From NCBI RefSeq assembly GCF_003626915.1, contig NZ_CP032570.1, positions 248,001-312,000 on the forward strand: a DNA stretch of 64,000 bases, written 5' to 3'. This stretch comes from Tsuneonella amylolytica (GTDB lineage Bacteria > Pseudomonadota > Alphaproteobacteria > Sphingomonadales > Sphingomonadaceae). Within the stretch, counting starts at the first letter, position 1; each line of letters starts with the position of its first letter. This document shows positions 55,744-64,000 of the stretch, one piece after another. The notes under the pieces are model-generated. The model searched no databases, was not told the DNA's origin, and was given only the letters and a program-made list of their open reading frames with translations. The position numbers and the translations under genes were made by a program.

Positions 55744-58377
55744 ATGAGGACCATGACTATCAAGTATTCCAGTATCCGCCACGCGATGATGGCCTCGGTC
55801 GCCCTGACCGGCATGACAGCCGTCTCCGTCCCCACCGTCGCTCAGGCGCAGGCACTGCAGCCGGTGGTGGACGTGTGTACCGGGCTAGAACTGAACGATT
55901 CGGTTCTTCAACAGGTGATCAACGGAACGGTCGTTCCCACGGCAAGCGCTGTCGAAAGCATCTACAATTCGCTGCTGACGGTCGCCATCGTGGCGCCGCC
56001 GCTGCTGTCGCTGAGCCCGCTGCGGCTCGGCATCGCAGATACCACCGCCGCACTCGCGAGCGGCGATCCCGTATCGCTGGCGGTTCTCGACACGAACGGC
56101 AATGTCGTCGCGCCGGGCAACTGCAACCTGACGGCCGACGGCTACGCCCTCAACACGCCGGGCGGCATCGCCATCGGCGGCAACCAGATCACCGGCCTGG
56201 GCGCGGGTACACCGGCGACTGCCGGCGAGCTCGACGCCATCGCCTTCGGTAACGGTGCGATCACCGCAGTCGGCGCGACAGGCGCGGTGGCCCTGGGTAC
56301 GAACGCGCGGGTGGACGTGGCAAACTCGGTCGCGCTGGGCGCCGGATCGATCGCCGATCGCGGGGCGCTGACCGGCTACACCGCGTACGGCATCACGGGT
56401 CCGGTCAATTCGGTCGGCAGCGTGTCGATCGGCGCTGCGGGTGCCGAGCGGCAGCTGACCAACGTCGCGCCGGGGACGGCCGCGACCGATGCGGCGACCG
56501 TCGGCCAGGTCCAAGGCGCGATCGCGGCGAACAACGCCGACGCCGTGCGCTACACCGATGCAACGCACACCACCGTCGCGCTCGACGGCCCGGGTGGCAC
56601 GCGCGTGACCGGGGTCGCAGCGGGCGCCCTGTCCGCCGGATCGACCGACGCGGTGAACGGCAGCCAGTTGTTCGCGACGAACCAGCAGGTCGCAGCGAAC
56701 ACCGGTAACATCACCACCCTGCAGGGGCAGGTCGGGACGAACACCACCGATATCGCCAATCTGCAGGGACAGGTGGGCACCAACACGACCAACGTCGCGG
56801 GCAACACGACGGCGATCACCAACCTGCAGGGCCAGGTCGGCACGAACACGACCGACATCGCCAATCTGCAAGGACAGGTAGGCACCAACACCACCAATAT
56901 CGCCGCCAACACCGCGAACATCGCCGGCAACACGACCGCCATCGCGAACGTGCAGGGCCAAGTCGGCACGAACACGACCAATATCGCGAACCTGCAGGCC
57001 GGCGTCACGGCGAACACCACCAACCTCGCGGCGCTCGACGATGCGGCGGTGAAGTACGACGATGCGACGCACGGCACGGTCACCTTCGACGGTCCGGGCG
57101 GCACGCGGCTCACGAACCTGGCGCAAGGGGCAGTGACGGCAACCTCGGCCGATGCGGTCACCGGCGCGCAGCTGTTCGCCACCAACCAGGCGATCGCCGC
57201 GGCGACCGGATCGCCTGGACTGGCGCTCACCTACGACGATGCCACGCTGGCGACGGCGACGCTCGGCGGGGCGGCGGGCACCACGGTCGATAACGTGGCG
57301 GCGGGTAACCTGGCCGCCGGTTCGATGCAGGCGGTCAACGGCAGCCAGCTCTTCGCGACGAACCAGCAGGTCGCCGCGAACACCGGCAACATCGGCGCCC
57401 TGCAGGGGCAGGTCGGAACGAACACGACCGACATTGCCACCCTCCAAGGACAGGTCGGCGCGAACACCACCAACATCTCGGCCGCGTACACACGGCTCGA
57501 CAATCTCGACGCGTCGGTGACGTCGATCGACGGCCGGGTCGCGAACAACACCTCCGCGATCACCAACATCGACGGCCGGGTGACCGCCAACACCACCCAG
57601 CTGGCGGCGGTGCAGGCGCAGGTCGACAACATCCCGGTGGGCTACGTCAGCAACGCCGACGGCATCACGCCAAGTGCGACACCGACCGATACCGCGGCGT
57701 TCGCCGGTGCTTCGGGCGGAACGGTGCGCGTCACCAACGTTGCAGACGGTACGCTGGCCGCCGGATCGACCGACGCCGTGAACGGCAGCCAGCTGGCCGC
57801 CACCAACGCGCAGGTCGCGCAAAACCGGGCCGACATCGTCACCATTTCGGCGACGATCGGGGCCGGCTCGGCCGCTCCGCTGCAGTACTCCAACGCAGGC
57901 ACGCCGACCGTCGCCAACGGCGGCACGCCCACGCAGGATGTGACGCTGGTGGGCGCGAACGCCGGCCAGCCGGTGCGGCTGCACAACGTCGCCAACGGCG
58001 TTGCGGGGACCGATGCGGTGAACCTGGGGCAGCTCCAGACGGCGATGACGCAGGTGCAGCAGCAGGTCGTGCAGGGCCTGAACAGCGCCAATGCCTACAC
58101 CGACCTGCGGATCGCCGAGATCGGGTTCGACCTGAAGGAGCTGCGGCAGGATGCGTTCTCCGGCACCGCGGCGGCGATGGCGATGACCGCCATTCCGCAG
58201 ACGATGACGGTCGGCGAATCGATGATCGGCGGTGCGGTCGGCCACTACCGCGGCGAGACCGCCTTCGGCTTCGGTTTCTCGACCACCGCGGGCGACCGGG
58301 TTGTGGTGAAGGCCAGCGGCACGATCGACACCAACGGAAAGGGCGGCGTCGCTGCCGGCGCGGGCTTCGCCTTCTGA
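55744..58377 (+). CDS. Trimeric autotransporter adhesin (YadA-like)
   Basis: An 877-residue surface protein. A signal peptide (residues ~10-38, ending AQA) leads to a YadA-head-like region (AVALGTNARVDVANSVALGAGSIADRG, ~180-205), typical of left-handed beta-roll repeats with necks (VGQVQ, VTGAQLF, AVNGSQLFATNQQVAANT). A long stalk of NTT..I..LQGQVGTNTTDIANLQGQ repeats (~320-430 and 540-640) should be a trimeric coiled coil. The C-terminal ~70 residues are the YadA anchor (AMTAIPQTMTVGESMIGGAVGHYRG ... GAGFAF) that forms the outer-membrane barrel. The head is small, so adhesion may depend on the stalk. Confidence 0.9.
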   Translation: MRTMTIKYSSIRHAMMASVALTGMTAVSVPTVAQAQALQPVVDVCTGLELNDSVLQQVINGTVVPTASAVESIYNSLLTVAIVAPPLLSLSPLRLGIADTTAALASGDPVSLAVLDTNGNVVAPGNCNLTADGYALNTPGGIAIGGNQITGLGAGTPATAGELDAIAFGNGAITAVGATGAVALGTNARVDVANSVALGAGSIADRGALTGYTAYGITGPVNSVGSVSIGAAGAERQLTNVAPGTAATDAATVGQVQGAIAANNADAVRYTDATHTTVALDGPGGTRVTGVAAGALSAGSTDAVNGSQLFATNQQVAANTGNITTLQGQVGTNTTDIANLQGQVGTNTTNVAGNTTAITNLQGQVGTNTTDIANLQGQVGTNTTNIAANTANIAGNTTAIANVQGQVGTNTTNIANLQAGVTANTTNLAALDDAAVKYDDATHGTVTFDGPGGTRLTNLAQGAVTATSADAVTGAQLFATNQAIAAATGSPGLALTYDDATLATATLGGAAGTTVDNVAAGNLAAGSMQAVNGSQLFATNQQVAANTGNIGALQGQVGTNTTDIATLQGQVGANTTNISAAYTRLDNLDASVTSIDGRVANNTSAITNIDGRVTANTTQLAAVQAQVDNIPVGYVSNADGITPSATPTDTAAFAGASGGTVRVTNVADGTLAAGSTDAVNGSQLAATNAQVAQNRADIVTISATIGAGSAAPLQYSNAGTPTVANGGTPTQDVTLVGANAGQPVRLHNVANGVAGTDAVNLGQLQTAMTQVQQQVVQGLNSANAYTDLRIAEIGFDLKELRQDAFSGTAAAMAMTAIPQTMTVGESMIGGAVGHYRGETAFGFGFSTTAGDRVVVKASGTIDTNGKGGVAAGAGFAF

Positions 58378-58421
58378 TCGGGTAACCCGGGGGAGGTCCT
58401 CACGTTCACTCGCCCCCGGGG

Positions 58422-58460
58422 AGGGCCGCGACGCTTCAATCGCAGCGCCGCGGCCCTTTC
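58422..58460 (+). terminator. Terminator after the autotransporter
   Basis: AGGGCCGCG (58422-58430) pairs perfectly with CGCGGCCCT (58449-58457), followed by TTTC; an inner CGC/GCG extends the hairpin. Confidence 0.8.
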
Positions 58461-58526
58461 GTATGTGGTCGTCCGAATGCACCCGGGCCTCTTGCCAAGC
58501 GGCGGCGTGTTGCCCACATAACACGC

Positions 58527-58748
58527 ATGCTCAACGTGCTTTCGATCATCACCGGCCTCATCGCGCTGGTCATCGTCATCCCCTCGCAGATCCCGCTTCT
58601 GGGCTGGGGCAACTGGTTCGCCCTGCCGCTTGCGGTCGTGGGCATCGTGCTCGGCGCGCTGTCGCGCAGCAATTCGGGCCGCAACCTGTCGATCGTGGTC
58701 TTCCTGATCGCGGTGATCCGCCTGTCGCTCGGCGGCGGGATCATCTAG
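58527..58748 (+). CDS. Small hydrophobic membrane protein
   Basis: A 73-residue protein consisting almost wholly of two or three membrane segments (MLNVLSIITGLIALVIVIPS; WFALPLAVVGIVLGALS; IVVFLIAVIRLSLGGGII). It resembles small DUF4190-like or phage-shock-like hydrophobic proteins only in general character; I cannot name a family. It overlaps the convergent mutY stop by 4 bp. Confidence 0.7.
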   Translation: MLNVLSIITGLIALVIVIPSQIPLLGWGNWFALPLAVVGIVLGALSRSNSGRNLSIVVFLIAVIRLSLGGGII

Positions 58749-59773
58749 TCCCGCCCGGCCCTCGCGCGGGCCGCGGCCTTCGCGAACAGGGTCGGCAGAC
58801 CGGCGTCCTCCAGCCGGTCGACGGGCCACCACTGGCCCTCCCCCGCCGGTTCTTCGCTCGGGGAGACCAGGACGGCCAGTTCGAGGTCGAAGTGGGTGAA
58901 GCCGTGGCGGACCGTGCCCGCATCGCGCCAATCGCCGGCCGGCGCGCCCGTGCCGTCGCCTCGCGCCGACCAGCCATCGTCCGGGAGCGCGCGCATCCCG
59001 CCCAGCATTCCCGTTCCGGGCCGGCGGACCAGCCACACCGCCCCGCCGCGTTCGATCCACAGTGCGGTGCCCTTGCGTTGCGGCTTCGCCTTTTTCGCCG
59101 GCTTGACCGGGAAGCGGGCGGGATAGCCAGTGGCGCGCCCTTCGCACCCTCCGGCCAGCGGGCACAGCAGGCAACGCGGATCGCGCGGCGTGCACACGGT
59201 CGCGCCAAGGTCCATCATCGCCTGCGCGAAATCGCCCGCGCGGGTATCGGGGGTGATGCTGTCGGTGCGTTCGCGGATCGCCCTGCGCGCCTGCGGCAGC
59301 GGCGTTTCGATCGCGAACAGCCGGGTCACCACCCGCTCCACATTGGCGTCGACGACCACGGCTCGCCGGCCGAACGCGATGGCGGCGACCGCGGCGGCGA
59401 TATAGGCCCCCACCCCCGGCAGAGTGCGCAGGCCCGTTTCGGTATCGGGAAAGCCGCCCGCCGCCGTGACCGCCTTCGCCGCGGCGTGGAGGTTGCGGGC
59501 GCGCGAGTAGTATCCCAGCCCCGCCCATGCCGCCATGACGTCGGGCTCCTCCGCCCCGGCCAGCGCCTGGACCGTGGGCCAGAGGGCCAGGAACTTCGCG
59601 TAATACGGCGCGACCGCGGCGGTGGTCGTCTGCTGGAGCATGACTTCGCTCAGCCACACACGGTATGGTTCTGGTGGCGGCTCGCCGGGCGGGCTGCGCC
59701 AGGGGAGGCTGCGCGCATGGCGATCGTACCACGCCAGCAGCGTCTCGCTCACAGTCAGGTCGCTGGCGCTCAC
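58745..59773 (-). CDS. mutY: A/G-specific adenine glycosylase MutY
   Basis: Removes adenine mispaired with 8-oxoguanine in base excision repair. The 342-residue enzyme has SEVMLQQTT with the catalytic Glu (~38), the helix-hairpin-helix LPGVGAYIAAAVAAIAFG followed by the catalytic Asp in VVDANVERV, and the [4Fe-4S] ligands in CTPRDPRCLLCPLAGGC. The C-terminal NUDIX-like domain recognises 8-oxoG. Start is GTG 59773 (MSASDLTVSETLL). It is divergent from the DciA-like gene with about 30 bp between starts. Confidence 0.95.
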   Translation of the reverse strand: MSASDLTVSETLLAWYDRHARSLPWRSPPGEPPPEPYRVWLSEVMLQQTTTAAVAPYYAKFLALWPTVQALAGAEEPDVMAAWAGLGYYSRARNLHAAAKAVTAAGGFPDTETGLRTLPGVGAYIAAAVAAIAFGRRAVVVDANVERVVTRLFAIETPLPQARRAIRERTDSITPDTRAGDFAQAMMDLGATVCTPRDPRCLLCPLAGGCEGRATGYPARFPVKPAKKAKPQRKGTALWIERGGAVWLVRRPGTGMLGGMRALPDDGWSARGDGTGAPAGDWRDAGTVRHGFTHFDLELAVLVSPSEEPAGEGQWWPVDRLEDAGLPTLFAKAAARARAGRD

Positions 59774-59802
59774 GGTTCGCCTATGGCATGGGCGCGGGCA
59801 GG

Positions 59803-60333
59803 ATGGAACGCACCCCGAAGCCCACCACGAAGCTCAAGGCGAAAGCATACGAGCGGCCGCGCGGCGGGCCTGCGAAATCGATCGCCGAGCTGACGCCGCA
59901 GGTCGGCCGCACCGCGTTCCGCCGCTACGGCTTCGTGCAGTCGAGCGTCGTCACCCGCTGGCCGGAAATCGTGGGCGAACATCACGCGAAAGTCTGCACG
60001 CCCGAGGCAATCCGCTTTCCCCCCGGGGAAAAGGCCGACGGCATCCTGCAGCTCGTCGTGCTGCCCGCCCATGCGCCGCTGATCCAGCACGTCATCCCCG
60101 AGATCATGGAGCGGGTGAACCGCTTCTTCGGCTACAAGGCAGTCGCGCGGGTCAAGCTGCGGCAAGGCGCGGTTAAGCCGCCGCCTGCCACCGCGCGCGC
60201 CGCTGCACCGCCGTCCCTGAAACCGGTGCCGATCGAGCTGGGCGAAAGCTTGCGCGACATCGGCGATCCGGAACTGCGCACGGTGCTTGAATCCCTGGCG
60301 CGGGCGCTGGGGCACAAGGAGGGTTCGACGTGA
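59803..60333 (+). CDS. DUF721 (DciA-like) protein
   Basis: A 176-residue protein of the DUF721 family, which includes DciA, a loader of the replicative helicase DnaB in bacteria without DnaC. Features: basic N-terminal tail, then a KH-like domain with SSVVTRWPEIVGEHHAKVCTPEAIRF and LQLVVLPAHAPLIQHVIPEIMERVNRFFGYKAVARVKL (given in parts), and a flexible C-terminus. ATG 59803 or 59788 may be used. It overlaps the DsbA-like gene by 4 bp (GTGA). Whether this copy is a true DciA is inference. Confidence 0.8.
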   Translation: MERTPKPTTKLKAKAYERPRGGPAKSIAELTPQVGRTAFRRYGFVQSSVVTRWPEIVGEHHAKVCTPEAIRFPPGEKADGILQLVVLPAHAPLIQHVIPEIMERVNRFFGYKAVARVKLRQGAVKPPPATARAAAPPSLKPVPIELGESLRDIGDPELRTVLESLARALGHKEGST

Positions 60334-61001
60334 AATTCCCGACCATCGCACTGGCCGCGACCGCGGCCCTTGCCGCCGTTGCCGCGCCGGCTGCCACGAA
60401 CTGGCTGACCGTCGTCGATACCAAGGGTGGCGGCCACGCGATCGGCAACCCCGCAGCGAAGATCAAGCTGACCGAGTTCGTTAGCTACACCTGCAAGCAC
60501 TGCGGCGATTTTGCGAAACAGGCGACCTCCGCGCTCGACGTCTATGTGGCCACCGGCAAGGTCCAGCTCGACGTGCGCCATGTCGTGCGCGATCCGGTCG
60601 ACCTCACCGTCGCGATGCTGGCGAACTGCGGCCCGGCGGCGAAGTTTCCGCGCAACCACGCCGCGCTGATGCTTGCCCAGCCGAAGTGGCTGCCGGTGGC
60701 GGAGAAGGCGACGTCGGCCCAGCAGTCGCGCTGGTACAACGGCCCCGGCCCCGCCCGCCGCCGCGCCATCGCGAGCGACCTGAAGCTCTACGACATCATG
60801 GCTCCGCGCGGGTACGATCGGATCGCGCTCGACAAATGCCTCAATGACGAGGCGATGGCCAAGCGCCTGGCCGACCAGTCGGTCGCCGACGACAAGAAGT
60901 GGAAAGTCGCCGGCACCCCCAGCTTCGCGATCGACGGCACGATGCTGTCCGGCACACATGCGTGGTCGATCCTCCAGCCGCAGCTCGACGCGCGGCTCTG
61001 A
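60330..61001 (+). CDS. DsbA-family thiol-disulfide protein, periplasmic
   Basis: A 223-residue exported thioredoxin-fold protein. The signal peptide (FPTIALAATAALAAVAAPAA) is followed by EFVSYTCKHCGDFAK with the redox pair CKHC (~55-58), an inserted helical domain with two more Cys, and the cis-Pro loop VAGTPSFAIDG. It begins in the stop of the DUF721 gene. A second DsbA-like gene lies 103 bp downstream; both precede smc, an arrangement I associate with sphingomonads. Oxidase rather than isomerase function is likely but no DsbB is nearby. Confidence 0.9.
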   Translation: MKFPTIALAATAALAAVAAPAATNWLTVVDTKGGGHAIGNPAAKIKLTEFVSYTCKHCGDFAKQATSALDVYVATGKVQLDVRHVVRDPVDLTVAMLANCGPAAKFPRNHAALMLAQPKWLPVAEKATSAQQSRWYNGPGPARRRAIASDLKLYDIMAPRGYDRIALDKCLNDEAMAKRLADQSVADDKKWKVAGTPSFAIDGTMLSGTHAWSILQPQLDARL

Positions 61002-61104
61002 CACGCGCCCTTGCATACTCGCCCATAGCTGTGGAAAGCGGCGCATTACGCTTCACCGCCCGCCCCGCAGGGGCTAGCCTCGACCGTCATTCGAAAGGAC
61101 GCCA

Positions 61105-61854
61105 ATGTTTCGTACCGCTTCCGTCGCGCTGATCGCCGCGCTCGCCCTCGCCGGGTGCGATTCCAAGGATGCCGCCGGCACCAGCGGCGAAGGCGAGATC
61201 GCGGAAGCCGCACCGGTCTCCGCGGTCGCCGCCCCGGCCGGGCAGCAGTGGTCGGAAGTCGCCTCGTTCACGCCCGAAGGCGGCGTCGTCGAAGGCAACC
61301 CGAACGCACCGATCAAGATCGTCGAGTACGCCAGCCACACCTGCGGCCACTGTGCAGACTTCGCTGCCGCCGCCGCAGAGCCGCTGCGCACGAAGTACAT
61401 CGACACCGGCAAGGTCAGTTACGAACTGCGCAACCAGATCCACGATCCGATCGACCTGACGTTCGCCGTCCTCGCGCGCTGCGCCGGGCCCGAGGCGTTC
61501 CATGCGCTGGCCGAACAGGGGTGGGCGAACTTGCCCGCGATCATCCAGCGCGCGCAGGCCAATCAGGCCCAGATCCTGGCCGCCAGCCAGGCGACCGGCG
61601 CCGCCCGTTTCGACGGCATTGCCAACGCGACCGGCCTCTACGAATTCTTCGCCCAGCGCGGCATCTCGCAGGACCAGGCGAAGACTTGCCTCGCCAAGAC
61701 CGACACGGCGACCCAGATCGCCAACAATTCGGACACCCAGTCCGAAGAACTGAACGTCACCGGCACGCCGACGTTCTTCATCAACGGCACCAACATCGGC
61801 ACCCACACCTGGGCATCGCTGGAACCGCTGATCCAGCGCGCCGGCGCGCGGTAA
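61105..61854 (+). CDS. DsbA-family thiol-disulfide lipoprotein
   Basis: A 249-residue paralogue of the preceding gene. It begins with a lipoprotein signal (lipobox LAGC, Cys18) and an acidic Ala-rich linker, then IVEYASHTCGHCADFA with the redox pair CGHC (~75-78) and the cis-Pro loop VTGTPTFFING. The lipid anchor should tether it to the membrane, whereas the paralogue is soluble. Additional Cys residues (ARCAGP, KTCLAK) occur in the helical insert, as in its neighbour. Confidence 0.92.
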   Translation: MFRTASVALIAALALAGCDSKDAAGTSGEGEIAEAAPVSAVAAPAGQQWSEVASFTPEGGVVEGNPNAPIKIVEYASHTCGHCADFAAAAAEPLRTKYIDTGKVSYELRNQIHDPIDLTFAVLARCAGPEAFHALAEQGWANLPAIIQRAQANQAQILAASQATGAARFDGIANATGLYEFFAQRGISQDQAKTCLAKTDTATQIANNSDTQSEELNVTGTPTFFINGTNIGTHTWASLEPLIQRAGAR

Positions 61855-61882
61855 TGGGCCGGCGGGGGGAGTAGGCGCGAGG

Positions 61883-64000
61883 GTGCAGATCCGGCGGCTC
61901 AAGCTCAGCGGCTTCAAGAGCTTCGTCGAGCCGTCGGAACTGCGCATCGAACCCGGCCTGACCGGCGTCGTCGGCCCCAACGGTTGCGGCAAGTCCAACC
62001 TGCTGGAAGCGATCCGCTGGGTCATGGGCGAGAATTCGCCCAAGGCTATGAGGAGTTCGGGGCGCTCGGGCGGCATGGAGGACGTGATCTTCGCCGGCAC
62101 CGCGCAGCGCCCGCCGCGCGACTTTGCCGAAGTCGTCCTGTCGGGCCTCGACGACGATGACGAGGACCTGGAGGTCGTCCGCCGGATCGAGCGCGGTGCG
62201 GGCAGCGCCTACCGCCTCAACGGCAAGGACGTGCGGGCGAAGGACATCGCGCTGACGTTCGCCGACGCGGCGACCGGCGCGCATTCCCCCGCCCTCGTCA
62301 GCCAGGGCAAGATCGCGCAGGTCATCGCGGCGAAACCCACCGAACGGCGCATGATGCTGGAGGAAGCCGCCGGGATCGCCGGCCTCCACGTGCGGCGCCG
62401 CGATGCCGAGGGCAAGCTCAGGCAGACCGAGGCGAACCTCGCCCGCCTGGAAGACCTGATGGCCGGCCTCGACAGCCAGATCGCCTCGCTGCGGCGGCAG
62501 GCCAAGCAGGCCGAACGCTACAAGGCGCTGTCGGACGAGATCAGGGTGGCCGAGGCGCGGCTGCTGTTCGCCCGCTGGCGCGATGCGGCGGCGGCGGCCG
62601 AGCGCGCGCGCGGCGAGGCGAAGGCGGCGGACATGGCGGTCGCCGCCGCGCAAGCGGCTGCCGGCGAACGACAGGCCGCGCAGAAGCGGGCGGCCGAAGC
62701 TCTCGCCGAAGTGCGCGACGAACTCGCCGACCGCCGCGACGATGCGAGCGCGCACGGACACCGGATGGCGGCGCTGACCACCCAGCTCGAGGCGGCCGAA
62801 CAGCGCCTTGCGGACCTCGATCGCCAGCGGACCCGGCTGGAGGAAGACCGGGGCGATGCCGACCGGATGACGAAGGACGCCGCCGAAGCGCTGGCCCGCC
62901 TGGAGAAGGACCTTGCCGTCGGGGCAGCCGCCCTTGCGGCTGACGAGGCGCGGCGGCCTGCGCTGGCGGCGAAGCTCGACGATGTCGACCGGGCGGGCCG
63001 CGCGGCAGAACTTGCCCTGGCGAAGGCCACCGCCGACCACGCCGGCGTGGAAGCCGACTGGCGCGTCGCCGAAGCCGAAGTCGCGCAAGGGGCGGCACGG
63101 ATCGCGCGGCTCGAGGGCGAAGCGCGGCGGCAGGACGAGGCGCGCGCCGCGCTGACCGCCGCCGGCGATCCGGTCGCTGCCGTCGAAGCCGCCGCAAAGG
63201 AAGCCGCTGCCGCAGCCGATGCGTTGGCGGCGGCACGCGTGCGTCTCGAGACAAAGCGGGCAAGCAAGGACAGCCTGCAAACAGCGCGTGACGAGGCAGC
63301 CAGCACCCTGGCGGCGGCGCGTGCCGAACTGGCCGGGCTCGACCGTGAATACCAGGCGCTCGACCGCGACCGGCAGGCCCGCGCGAAGGCGGCGGCGGGG
63401 CGCAAGGGCCTTGCCACCGCGCTCGACAGGGTGCGCGCGGCGCCCGGATACGAACGCGCGCTCGCCGCCGCGCTGGGGCGCGATGCGAAGACCCCGCTGG
63501 GCGATGTGCCGGAACGGTCCGGCGGCGAGGGACGCTTCTGGACCGGGTCCGATGCGCCCACACCCGTCGCGGATGCGCTGGCGAACCATGTCACCGACTG
63601 CCCGCCGCAGCTCGCCGCGCGGCTGGCGCTGGTCCATGTGGCCGATGCCGACGACGGCCGCGCCCTCGCCCCCGGCGAATGGTTGGTCACCCGGGCAGGC
63701 GCGCTGCGCCGGTGGGACGGGTTCGTCGCCCGGGGCGAAGGCGCGGCGGAGGCGGCGCGGCTGGAGGCCGAGAACCGCCTTGCCGAACTCGAAACCCTGC
63801 TGCCGCCCCGCCGCGCGGCGCTGGCTGCAGCCGAGGCGGCGCAGGCGCTCGCGCAGGACGAGCTTTCGACCCTGCAGCGCGAACTCGTCGCCGACGAACG
63901 CGCGGTGCAGGTGGCGGCCGAAGAGGAACGCTCCGCCCTGCGCCGGATGGATCAGGCCGAAGCGGCGCGCGAACGCCACGCGGCGCGGCTGGAGGAACTG
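61883..64000 (+). CDS. smc: Chromosome segregation protein SMC (3' truncated)
   Basis: Condensin ATPase that organises and segregates the chromosome. Only the N-terminal 706 codons are in the window and the frame is open to its end. GTG 61883 starts VQIRRLKLSGFKSFVEPSEL, then Walker A GVVGPNGCGKSNLLEAIRW (~30-48) and the Q-loop/ADEAA region LVSQGKIAQVIAAKPTERR. A long Ala/Glu/Arg-rich coiled coil begins near residue 170, and the hinge region appears near residue 520-590 (GRKGLATALDRVRAAPGYE, ALAAALG). The gene follows the DsbA-like lipoprotein by 28 bp. Confidence 0.95.
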   Translation, partial: MQIRRLKLSGFKSFVEPSELRIEPGLTGVVGPNGCGKSNLLEAIRWVMGENSPKAMRSSGRSGGMEDVIFAGTAQRPPRDFAEVVLSGLDDDDEDLEVVRRIERGAGSAYRLNGKDVRAKDIALTFADAATGAHSPALVSQGKIAQVIAAKPTERRMMLEEAAGIAGLHVRRRDAEGKLRQTEANLARLEDLMAGLDSQIASLRRQAKQAERYKALSDEIRVAEARLLFARWRDAAAAAERARGEAKAADMAVAAAQAAAGERQAAQKRAAEALAEVRDELADRRDDASAHGHRMAALTTQLEAAEQRLADLDRQRTRLEEDRGDADRMTKDAAEALARLEKDLAVGAAALAADEARRPALAAKLDDVDRAGRAAELALAKATADHAGVEADWRVAEAEVAQGAARIARLEGEARRQDEARAALTAAGDPVAAVEAAAKEAAAAADALAAARVRLETKRASKDSLQTARDEAASTLAAARAELAGLDREYQALDRDRQARAKAAAGRKGLATALDRVRAAPGYERALAAALGRDAKTPLGDVPERSGGEGRFWTGSDAPTPVADALANHVTDCPPQLAARLALVHVADADDGRALAPGEWLVTRAGALRRWDGFVARGEGAAEAARLEAENRLAELETLLPPRRAALAAAEAAQALAQDELSTLQRELVADERAVQVAAEEERSALRRMDQAEAARERHAARLEEL

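Noticed and set aside
56680-57480. Regular short repeats resembling a CRISPR array
   Set aside because: They are codon-level repeats in the coiled-coil stalk of the autotransporter, remain in frame, and lack unique spacers.
61781-63979. Long minus-strand frame over smc
   Set aside because: Antisense shadow of the SMC coding sequence, whose Walker A and coiled coil are unmistakable.

Overview
The window is GC-rich DNA from an alphaproteobacterium, most likely a member of the Sphingomonadales (Erythrobacteraceae-like). The evidence is the CckA/CpdR cell-cycle phosphorelay genes, LexA boxes of the alphaproteobacterial GAAC-N7-GAAC type, a SapC-family protein, many small glycine-zipper envelope proteins, and the order mutY / DUF721 / two DsbA-like genes / smc. 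Nearly all of it is tightly packed chromosomal backbone, with convergent genes often touching or overlapping by 4 bp.

Layout. 0-8.5 kb: rRNA modification (rluB 3' part, rsmD), an SOS-controlled UvrD/PcrA helicase, a glycine-zipper lipoprotein, an L,D-transpeptidase, a TonB-family protein and a DEAD-box RNA helicase. 8.6-13.5 kb: FAD-dependent 2-hydroxyacid dehydrogenase, SapC, a small RNA of probable suhB/MmgR type, N-formylglutamate amidohydrolase, CpdR and tRNA-Val(GAC). 13.5-23.9 kb: icd, a GNAT-nitrilase fusion, a B12-binding radical SAM protein, a Kef-type antiporter, alaS and a methyltransferase. 24-33.6 kb, mostly on the minus strand: recA with its LexA box, two tandem DUF4139 proteins, then an apparent operon dapA-hicA-hicB-smpB-DUF2062-cckA. 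33.6-38.6 kb: lytic transglycosylase, GreB, an ECF sigma factor with a membrane partner, and an outer-membrane barrel. 38.8-46.7 kb: rlmN, MOSC protein, two paralogous glycine-zipper proteins, SDR, cytochrome b, a Mo-cofactor oxidoreductase, cfa and argG. 46.7-47.3 kb: a non-coding, strongly structured stretch ending in a terminator. 47.4-50.2 kb: RlpA, small proteins, an HTH protein that carries a dispersed repeat inside its reading frame, and a broken GFA-family gene. 50.3-52.4 kb: an AT-richer accessory island holding a retron. 52.4-64 kb: uvrA with its LexA box, a trimeric autotransporter, mutY, a DciA-like protein, two DsbA-like proteins and the start of smc.

What stands out. (1) A complete Ec67-like retron: a candidate msr-msd RNA bounded by a perfect 11-bp inverted repeat, starting where a sigma70-like promoter would place the transcript, followed 3 nt later by a reverse transcriptase-TOPRIM fusion with NAxxH, YCDD and VTG motifs. 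(2) Beside it, a diverged second copy of the last ~26 codons of uvrA, separated from intact uvrA by a palindromic repeat, which marks the uvrA 3' end as the probable insertion point. (3) A ~460-nt candidate structured RNA downstream of argG. (4) A dispersed G/C-rich inverted-repeat element that sits inside two protein-coding frames, once splitting a signal peptide. (5) uvrD, recA and uvrA all carry exact LexA boxes, so a good part of the SOS regulon is in this window.
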